Below the pieces are notes generated by a model, which saw nothing but the letters and a program-made list of their open reading frames with translations, searched no databases and had not been told where the DNA came from. Both the position numbers and the translations under genes were made by a program. DNA of 6,071 nt from Candidatus Rifleibacteriota bacterium (GTDB taxonomy: Bacteria > Vulcanimicrobiota > Xenobia > Xenobiales > Xenobiaceae): NCBI GenBank assembly GCA_900772775.1, contig CAAGRW010000002.1:1-6071 (forward strand), written 5' to 3'. Shown piece after piece: positions 1 to 3,572 of this stretch. How positions within the stretch are numbered: position 1 is the first letter of the stretch; the number at the start of each line of letters is the position of its first letter.

Positions 1-23
1 ATTGACTCTAACAGCATTTTCAT

Positions 24-1076
24 ATGAACTTTTTAAATATTCTTGGCCATATACTTTTTGAAGCCAATGATAACAAACTTAAATTGACAGCTTCTTCATT
101 AGACATAGGTATCACTTGCATTATACCTATTGAAGAATTGAGAGAAGAAGGCAGCACAACATGTTCAGCTAAAGTAATAGCTAATATAGTAAACAGCTTA
201 CCTCAAGGTCTCATCAACTTAGATACAGACTCTAATATAAATTCTGAGCTGATTGTGAGTAACGAATCTTCTACTTTCAAAGTAATGACTTTGCCCAGCG
301 AAGAATTTCCCAAGAGTATTAAACCTCAAAATTGCAGTAGCATTAGTATGACTGCTGAGAAGTTTTGCTCGATTATAAATAAAGTTACTATTGCAGTAGC
401 CAATTCCAACGAGACTAGACCATCTATGTTAGGTGTCTCTATGTCTTTTACCCCCAATGAAATTATCTTTGCCTCTACAGATGGTAAGAGATTATCCAAA
501 TTAACCGTTCCTTATGAAAATGCCAACGACGAAGTGCAACAAATTATTGTTCCTGGCAAACCTTTAAGCGAACTTTCTAAAATTTTGGATAAAGAGCAAA
601 ATTTAGATATTCACTATAGCAAAACTCATATCTTCGTAGCTTCAGAAAATATGAGCTTTTTCTGTAAACTTTTAGATACTAGTTTCCCTGACTATGAAAG
701 AGTAATTCCCAAAACTTTTAAATCAACATGTAAAGTAGGACGCGAGAGTTTCATGGCTACTATCAGACGTGTAATGATTATGGCCAAAGATAAGGATATT
801 CCCGATGTCATAAAGTTCTCTTTTGATAGTGATTCTATTTTACTTACTTCTGAAACTAATAGCGTAGGTAGCGCTGAAGAGAGAATTGGGGCTATCTATC
901 AAGGTGAACCTTTAGATATTGCTTTCAATGGAAATTACATTTTAGACGTTTTGAGAGTTTTGGAAAACGAAGAAATAGTCGTTCAACTTCAAGATAACAA
1001 AAGTAGCATAGCTGTCAAAGAAGATGAGAACGATTCAAGTTTCATTTACATTTGTATGCCAGTTCGTACCCGCTAA
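24..1076 (+). CDS. dnaN: DNA polymerase III beta subunit (sliding clamp), N-terminally short
   Basis: This is the ring-shaped processivity clamp that holds replicative polymerase on DNA; the family works as a cytoplasmic homodimer of three-domain subunits. Of its 350 residues, the start (ILGHILFEA, then KLKLTASSLDIGI at 18-30) matches the conserved domain I strands. Domain II runs from about 105 to 228 with STDGKRLSK (151-159) and FPDYERVIP (221-229). Domain III runs from about 235 with GSAEE..GAIYQGEPLDIAFNGNYILDVL and ends YICMPVRTR, the usual clamp C-terminus (MPxR). The family is normally about 365-375 residues. Here the first ~20-25 residues (first strand and helix of domain I) are absent. 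In-frame stops at 3-5 and 9-11 prevent upstream extension in this frame, and no Shine-Dalgarno precedes ATG 24. The 5' end may be frameshifted, truly truncated, or an assembly artefact. Family assignment is secure; the start is not. Confidence 0.93.
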   Translation: MNFLNILGHILFEANDNKLKLTASSLDIGITCIIPIEELREEGSTTCSAKVIANIVNSLPQGLINLDTDSNINSELIVSNESSTFKVMTLPSEEFPKSIKPQNCSSISMTAEKFCSIINKVTIAVANSNETRPSMLGVSMSFTPNEIIFASTDGKRLSKLTVPYENANDEVQQIIVPGKPLSELSKILDKEQNLDIHYSKTHIFVASENMSFFCKLLDTSFPDYERVIPKTFKSTCKVGRESFMATIRRVMIMAKDKDIPDVIKFSFDSDSILLTSETNSVGSAEERIGAIYQGEPLDIAFNGNYILDVLRVLENEEIVVQLQDNKSSIAVKEDENDSSFIYICMPVRTR

Positions 1077-1086
1077 TTGAGGCGAT

Positions 1087-1146
1087 TTTCCCAAATAATC
1101 AAACTTCTTGATTTATATAATTTTGAATGTTAAAATATTTGGGAAA
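1087..1146. repeat. 11-bp inverted repeat flanking the tRNA-Arg promoter
   Basis: TTTCCCAAATA at 1087-1097 is the exact reverse complement of TATTTGGGAAA at 1136-1146. The arms are separated by 38 nt, and that interval holds the -35 and most of the -10 of the predicted tRNA-Arg promoter. The right arm starts on the last base of the -10 box and covers the predicted start point. It could be an operator-like arrangement or a long-loop hairpin at the end of the dnaN transcript. No T-tract follows it, so it does not look like an intrinsic terminator. Confidence 0.45.
1108..1136 (+). promoter_or_regulatory. sigma70-type promoter of tRNA-Arg
   Basis: A -35 box TTGATT (1108-1113), a 17-nt spacer and a -10 box TAAAAT (1131-1136) are present. 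TG at 1128-1129 gives an extended -10 (TGtTAAAAT). The predicted start is near 1143, eight bases before the mature tRNA 5' end. The spacing and extended -10 make this convincing, although it is read from sequence only. Confidence 0.7.
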
Positions 1147-1150
1147 TTTT

Positions 1151-1226
1151 GCGCTGGTAGCTCAATGGATAGAGCGTCGGTCTCCGGAGCCGAAGGCTGT
1201 AGGTTCGATCCCTATCCGGCGCACCA
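1151..1226 (+). tRNA. tRNA-Arg (anticodon CCG)
   Basis: A complete 76-nt cloverleaf. The acceptor stem pairs 1151-1157 with 1216-1222 (one T-G wobble). The D stem GCTC/GAGC is at 1160-1163/1172-1175. The anticodon stem TCGGT/GCCGA is at 1177-1181/1189-1193 with loop CTCCGGA, placing anticodon CCG at 1184-1186. The variable loop is 5 nt, and the T arm is GTAGG-TTCGATC-CCTAT (1199-1215). The discriminator is A1223 and CCA is encoded at 1224-1226. It reads the CGG arginine codon, the one member of the CGN box that an inosine-34 tRNA-Arg made by the neighbouring TadA cannot read. Confidence 0.96.
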
Positions 1227-1227
1227 C

Positions 1228-1260
1228 AAAAGGCCGTTTATTTATAAGCGGTCTTTTTTT
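1228..1260 (+). terminator. intrinsic terminator after tRNA-Arg
   Basis: The GC-rich stem arms AAGGCCG (1230-1236) and CGGTCTT (1249-1255) pair with one G-T wobble around a 12-nt AT-rich loop, and a run of T continues to 1260. It starts immediately after the encoded CCA, so it ends a monocistronic tRNA transcript and separates it from tadA. Confidence 0.8.
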
Positions 1261-1295
1261 GTGCCAAAAATAAAATTATTAAGTGAAAAAGAGAA

Positions 1296-1775
1296 ATGAA
1301 TAACGAGCTGATAAATTCTCCGGAATATTGGATGGAAAAAGCTTTAGAAGAAGCTTATTTAGCTAAAAACAAGCTAGAAATACCAGTAGGTGCAATAGTT
1401 GTAAAGGATGGACGTATCATTGGACGTGGCCACAACTTACGTGAAAAGAATAGAGATATTTTTTCTCACGCTGAAATAAATGCTATTAAGGAAGCATGTA
1501 ATTTTCTTAATGACTGGCGTTTGGAAAATTGCGATATTTACGTAACTTTAGAACCTTGCCCTATGTGTTCTGGTACTATTTTACAAGCTAAATTGAGAAG
1601 AGTTTTTTTTGGAGCTTACAATGAAAGAGAAGGATGCGGAGGTTCTGTTATTAACCTTTTAGACTATCCTGGTATGAGCTGGCAAACAGAATGTTGGGGA
1701 GGAATTATGCAAAAAGATTGCAGCGATTTACTGAAAAAATTCGCAGCGGAGATAAGAAATATTCGTCGGCATTGA
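1296..1775 (+). CDS. tadA: tRNA-specific adenosine deaminase
   Basis: Cytoplasmic zinc enzyme that deaminates adenosine 34 to inosine in tRNA-Arg(ACG), letting one tRNA read CGU, CGC and CGA. The 159 residues are the usual family length. IPVGAIVV (29-36) opens the cytidine/deoxycytidylate deaminase fold. HAE at 58-60 supplies one zinc ligand and the proton-shuttling glutamate, and PCPMC at 87-91 supplies the two cysteine ligands. RRVFFGAYNEREGCGGSVINLL (102-123) and the basic C-terminal helix are TadA-like. The ATG at 1296 follows a weak purine-rich site (AAAGAGAA); ATG 1332 (residue 13) is an alternative start. It lies 35 bp after the tRNA-Arg terminator and likely has its own weak promoter or depends on read-through. 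Its stop codon lies inside the next promoter's -35 box. The position beside tRNA-Ser and SRP RNA matches a known low-GC arrangement. Guanine deaminase is less likely because of the TadA-type motifs and tail. Confidence 0.95.
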   Translation: MNNELINSPEYWMEKALEEAYLAKNKLEIPVGAIVVKDGRIIGRGHNLREKNRDIFSHAEINAIKEACNFLNDWRLENCDIYVTLEPCPMCSGTILQAKLRRVFFGAYNEREGCGGSVINLLDYPGMSWQTECWGGIMQKDCSDLLKKFAAEIRNIRRH

Positions 1776-1800
1776 CAAATCTTTTTTGTTGTATGATAAT
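1772..1800 (+). promoter_or_regulatory. promoter of tRNA-Ser(CGA), overlapping the tadA stop
   Basis: A perfect -35 TTGACA (1772-1777), a 17-nt spacer and a near-consensus -10 GATAAT (1795-1800). The tadA stop codon TGA (1773-1775) is embedded in the -35 hexamer. The predicted start is near 1807, about 12 bases before the mature tRNA. This is one of the strongest promoter matches in the window. Confidence 0.78.
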
Positions 1801-1818
1801 TATTCAGCTTGTATATTT

Positions 1819-1914
1819 GGAGAGATGGCAGAGTCCGGTTGAATGCACTCGACTCGAAATCGAGCAGGCGAGCGAAAACTCGTCTCGGGGGTTCGAATCC
1901 CTTTCTCTCCGCCA
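1819..1914 (+). tRNA. tRNA-Ser (anticodon CGA)
   Basis: A class II tRNA of 96 nt with a long variable arm. The acceptor GGAGAGA (1819-1825) pairs with TCTCTCC (1904-1910); the discriminator is G1911, the expected serine identity base, and CCA is encoded at 1912-1914. The anticodon stem CTCGA/TCGAG flanks loop CTCGAAA, giving anticodon CGA at 1855-1857, which reads UCG. The variable arm (about 1866-1885) forms a stem of roughly seven pairs closed by CGAAAA. The T loop TTCGAAT is canonical. Confidence 0.96.
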
Positions 1915-1929
1915 CAAGCGCAGTAAAAG

Positions 1930-1961
1930 TACCTCTTGTAAAAGCAAGAGGTATTTTTTTT
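1930..1961 (+). terminator. intrinsic terminator after tRNA-Ser(CGA)
   Basis: A perfect 9-bp stem TACCTCTTG (1930-1938) / CAAGAGGTA (1945-1953) with 6-nt loop TAAAAG, followed directly by eight T (1954-1961). It ends the tRNA-Ser(CGA) transcript before the separate promoter of the next tRNA. Confidence 0.9.
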
Positions 1962-1981
1962 GATTTTTTTTAGAAATACTC

Positions 1982-2010
1982 TTGCATTGCCTTAAAAAAT
2001 ATGTTATAAA
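1982..2010 (+). promoter_or_regulatory. promoter of tRNA-Ser(GGA)
   Basis: A -35 TTGCAT (1982-1987), a 17-nt spacer and -10 TATAAA (2005-2010), with TG at 2002-2003 giving an extended -10 (TGtTATAAA). The predicted start is near 2017, 12 bases before the mature tRNA. It may also drive the SRP RNA downstream, which has no clear promoter of its own. Confidence 0.75.
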
Positions 2011-2028
2011 ATTACCGCACAACGGCAC

Positions 2029-2123
2029 GGAGAGATGGCTGAGTTGGTTGAAAGCGCACGATTGGAAGTCGTGTAAGCGGGCTTAAACCCGCTTCAAGAG
2101 TTCGAATCTCTTTCTCTCCGCCA
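2029..2123 (+). tRNA. tRNA-Ser (anticodon GGA)
   Basis: A class II tRNA of 95 nt. The acceptor GGAGAGA (2029-2035) pairs with TCTCTCC (2113-2119); discriminator G2120, CCA encoded at 2121-2123. The anticodon stem CACGA/TCGTG flanks loop TTGGAAG, giving anticodon GGA at 2064-2066, which reads UCC and UCU. The long variable arm pairs AGCGGG with CCCGCT. The acceptor stem is identical to that of the upstream tRNA-Ser(CGA), suggesting shared synthetase constraints or duplication, while the anticodon and variable arms differ. Confidence 0.96.
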
Positions 2124-2140
2124 TATAAGTTTTCTAGCAG

Positions 2141-2173
2141 AATTCCTTCGATGGTTTGTCCGTTGGAGGAATT
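2141..2173 (+). terminator. 14-bp wobble-containing hairpin between tRNA-Ser(GGA) and SRP RNA
   Basis: Positions 2141-2154 pair with 2160-2173 over 14 consecutive positions around loop TTTGT. Several pairs are G-U in + strand RNA and would be A-C mismatches in the opposite strand, so the structure works as RNA read left to right. The T-rich stretch after it is broken (GTGTTAATTTTT), so termination may be inefficient. It could instead be a processing site between tRNA and SRP RNA on one transcript. Terminator is the best-fitting label, not a certain one. Confidence 0.55.
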
Positions 2174-2185
2174 GTGTTAATTTTT

Positions 2186-2290
2186 CGAAACCTAGGCCCC
2201 ATTCAATTGGAGAGCTATGAACCAGGTCAGGTGCGGAAGCAAGCAGCCTTAAGTAGATTCGCCAATGTGAAGTGGTTAGCCTAGGTTTCG
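2186..2290 (+). ncRNA. ffs: signal recognition particle RNA, small bacterial (4.5S) type
   Basis: This RNA binds Ffh to form the particle that brings membrane and secretory protein ribosomes to FtsY. The termini 2186-2197 and 2279-2290 form a perfect 12-bp stem (CGAAACCTAGGC / GCCTAGGTTTCG). The Ffh-binding helix 8 is clear: ACCAGGTCAGG at 2221-2231, the GGAA tetraloop at 2235-2238, and AAGCAGCC at 2241-2248. Compared with the E. coli sequence as I remember it, the pair next to the loop is swapped from C-G to G-C on both sides, a compensatory change that supports folding. At about 105 nt it is the short form without an Alu domain. ATCTTTTT follows the closing stem and can serve as the terminator tail (T run 2294-2298). 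No convincing promoter lies just upstream, so it may be co-transcribed with tRNA-Ser(GGA). Confidence 0.95.
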
Positions 2291-2387
2291 ATCTTTTTAA
2301 AGTATCTTTTATAGATTAAAAAAACTTATCAGCAAAATTTCAATACAATATTTCTGACAAATATTCTTTATTGTCTGACATTTATTG

Positions 2388-2417
2388 TAGACATGTCAGT
2401 AATATATGATATATAAT
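2388..2417 (+). promoter_or_regulatory. predicted promoter of the M23 peptidase gene with embedded TGTCAG sites
   Basis: A -10 TATAAT (2412-2417, perfect consensus) with TAGACA (2388-2393, five of six to TTGACA) 18 nt upstream. The predicted start is near 2424. One TGTCAG (2394-2399) begins directly after the -35 box, and another (2417-2422) begins on the last base of the -10 and covers the initiation region. A protein bound at either would block RNA polymerase. CTGACA at 2354 and 2375 lie further upstream. Confidence 0.6.
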
Positions 2418-2435
2418 GTCAGACGTGAAAAGAAA

Positions 2436-2478
2436 ATATTGAATTCTGACATTTGCTAATAATGTCAGAATTCAATAT
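2436..2478. repeat. perfect 18-bp inverted repeat in the M23 leader
   Basis: Arms 2436-2453 and 2461-2478 are exact reverse complements of 18 bp separated by the 7-nt loop TGCTAAT. Each arm contains one copy of the hexamer (CTGACA 2446-2451, TGTCAG 2463-2468) plus a GAATTC core. The right arm ends two bases before the GGAG ribosome binding site (2481-2484). No T-tract follows, so it is not a terminator. It could be a protein operator, an RNA hairpin affecting translation initiation or mRNA stability, or a copy of a palindromic element. Confidence 0.85.
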
Positions 2479-2491
2479 ATGGAGTTGAAAT

Positions 2492-3412
2492 ATGGCTGGT
2501 AAAAGCGGTATTAGCAAAGGCTTTGTTGTAAAGCTTATCTTTAGGGATCATTCTATTAATTTTAGAGTTAACTTATTTACTGTTTCCCTAATGCTTTTTA
2601 TGTTTGGTTTTTTGGCTTTTGGCATTAACAGTTGGTATGAAAATAAAGTCAATAATTACAATTGCCATATAAGTGAATTAGAAAAATCAAATTTACAATA
2701 TCGCAGTGCTTTGGCTCTGAAAGAAAGAGAAAACCAGCAAATTATTACCCTGGCCCAAAATCGTTTTGAAGAGTTGTGCAATCAAATAGAAGATCAAGAT
2801 AATGCTATAAAGAAGATCAACAAGACTGTAGGAAAAAAAAACAGTTCTAGAAAGAGTTTGCGCGGAGCCCGTCTTGGTGTCAGACATGTCAGCCTAGATT
2901 TGAAATTAAAATATAAAAGTTTGATTGACATAGTGTCAGACAGAAATACTGACATAACTAAGTTGAAAGCGGCAGCCAAGAAGTATCGTCAATCTTTAGA
3001 AGCTGAGAGAAAAGCTTTAGTAATGAGCAAAGTTCCTTCTATGTGGCCTGTGCGCGGAGAAATTTCTTCTGATTTTGGCAGCCGCTTTCACCCTGTTTAC
3101 GGTTATTCTAGATTTCATTCCGGTTTAGATATAGCAGCTCCCAGTGGCTTACCTATTGTAGCTACAGCGGCCGGCAATGTTACTTATTCAGGTTGGATGC
3201 AAGGCTATGGCTATGCTGTAGAAGTAGATCATGGAAATGGTTTAAAAACTCTCTACGCTCACTGTTCTCAAGTGTTGGTACAAAATGGCCAATATGTTCA
3301 AGCTGGCCAGAAAGTTGCTTTGGTAGGAAGTACCGGTGTTTCTACTGGGCCTCATTGCCATTATGAAGTGTTAAAAAATGGCAACCCTGTTAATCCTATT
3401 CCCTATTTGTAA
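2492..3412 (+). CDS. membrane-anchored M23 family metallopeptidase (predicted peptidoglycan hydrolase)
   Basis: Zinc endopeptidase of the LytM/lysostaphin type, expected to cleave peptide cross-links in peptidoglycan outside the cytoplasmic membrane. The 306 residues comprise a basic cytoplasmic N-terminus, one membrane span at about 26-46 (VNLFTVSLMLFMFGFLAFG), a charged coiled-coil region at about 58-115, a basic linker with a second helical stretch at 135-178, and the catalytic domain at about 184-306. Zinc ligands H209 and D213 (HSGLD) and H290 (PHCH), with catalytic histidines H257 (YAHC) and H288, are all present, so it should be active rather than a degenerate EnvC/NlpD-type activator. 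The ATG is preceded by GGAG (2481-2484) at good distance. It is monocistronic between its own promoter and a strong terminator. The linker-coding part (residues 129-155) contains four TGTCAG/CTGACA motifs. Substrate bond and partners cannot be told from sequence. Confidence 0.92.
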   Translation: MAGKSGISKGFVVKLIFRDHSINFRVNLFTVSLMLFMFGFLAFGINSWYENKVNNYNCHISELEKSNLQYRSALALKERENQQIITLAQNRFEELCNQIEDQDNAIKKINKTVGKKNSSRKSLRGARLGVRHVSLDLKLKYKSLIDIVSDRNTDITKLKAAAKKYRQSLEAERKALVMSKVPSMWPVRGEISSDFGSRFHPVYGYSRFHSGLDIAAPSGLPIVATAAGNVTYSGWMQGYGYAVEVDHGNGLKTLYAHCSQVLVQNGQYVQAGQKVALVGSTGVSTGPHCHYEVLKNGNPVNPIPYL

Positions 3413-3440
3413 GTAAAAATAGTTATATAGCTGCTTTGTT

Positions 3441-3481
3441 AGCTAGTGTCAGTAATTATTACTGACACTAGCTTTTTTTTT
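3441..3481 (+). terminator. strong intrinsic terminator of the M23 gene, built from TGTCAG inverted pair
   Basis: A perfect 15-bp stem 3441-3455 / 3459-3473 with a 3-nt loop, then a T run to 3481. The stem carries TGTCAG (3447-3452) and its complement CTGACA (3462-3467). It lies 28 bp after the M23 stop codon. The use of the same hexamer in the terminator stem parallels uptake sequences in some bacteria that double as terminators, but could also be a palindromic repeat copy. Confidence 0.92.
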
Positions 3482-3485
3482 ATGT

Positions 3486-3499
3486 CTGACATATGTCAG
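3486..3499. promoter_or_regulatory. 14-bp perfect palindrome CTGACATATGTCAG
   Basis: Two TGTCAG half-sites face each other directly (CTGACATATGTCAG), a typical shape for a dimeric DNA-binding protein site. It lies just after the M23 terminator and 73 bp before the next gene. The left half CTGACA could also act as a -35 box, with TAAAAG at 3509-3514 (17-nt spacer) as a weak -10, so the site may regulate the downstream membrane-protein gene. Confidence 0.55.
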
Positions 3500-3572
3500 G
3501 CACAAAAGTAAAAGGTAAACAAGAAAAAATCCTTGAATAGCAAGCGCAAAGTAGTTTGTGAGATAGCGAAAA

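Larger units (their letters stand above)
2354..3499. repeat. cluster of 14 TGTCAG/CTGACA hexamers around the M23 peptidase gene
   Basis: CTGACA starts at 2354, 2375, 2446, 2949, 3462 and 3486; TGTCAG starts at 2394, 2417, 2463, 2878, 2887, 2934, 3447 and 3494. Only one other copy was found by eye in the window (5372). Many form inverted pairs: 2375/2394 (CTGACAT...ATGTCAG, 11-nt gap), 2446/2463 inside an 18-bp hairpin, 2934/2949, 3447/3462 in the terminator stem, and the 14-bp palindrome at 3486-3499. TGTCAGACA or its complement occurs at several of them (2375, 2878, 2934, 3486). Positions relative to the predicted promoter suggest operators. Alternatives are a small palindromic repeat family or an uptake/architecture motif. 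The count is direct; the function is unknown. Confidence 0.8.

Noticed and set aside
1108..1299. 63-codon open frame on the + strand
   Set aside because: It runs through tRNA-Arg and its terminator; its peptide is a translation of tRNA sequence.
1664..2028. Overlapping short open frames on both strands
   Set aside because: They cover the tadA 3' end, tRNA-Ser(CGA) and its terminator in other frames, with no ribosome binding site or family resemblance. The peptide ERKGFEPP/RERDSNPR is a familiar false translation of antisense tRNA-Ser.
2436..2478. Intrinsic terminator or riboswitch expression platform
   Set aside because: No T-tract follows the stem and no conserved aptamer-like core is visible between the predicted start (about 2424) and the hairpin.
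2693..2979. Two short - strand open frames inside the M23 gene
   Set aside because: They are antisense shadows of a well-supported coding region.
2354..3499. CRISPR array
   Set aside because: The repeated unit is only six bases, in both orientations, with irregular spacing and partly inside a coding region.
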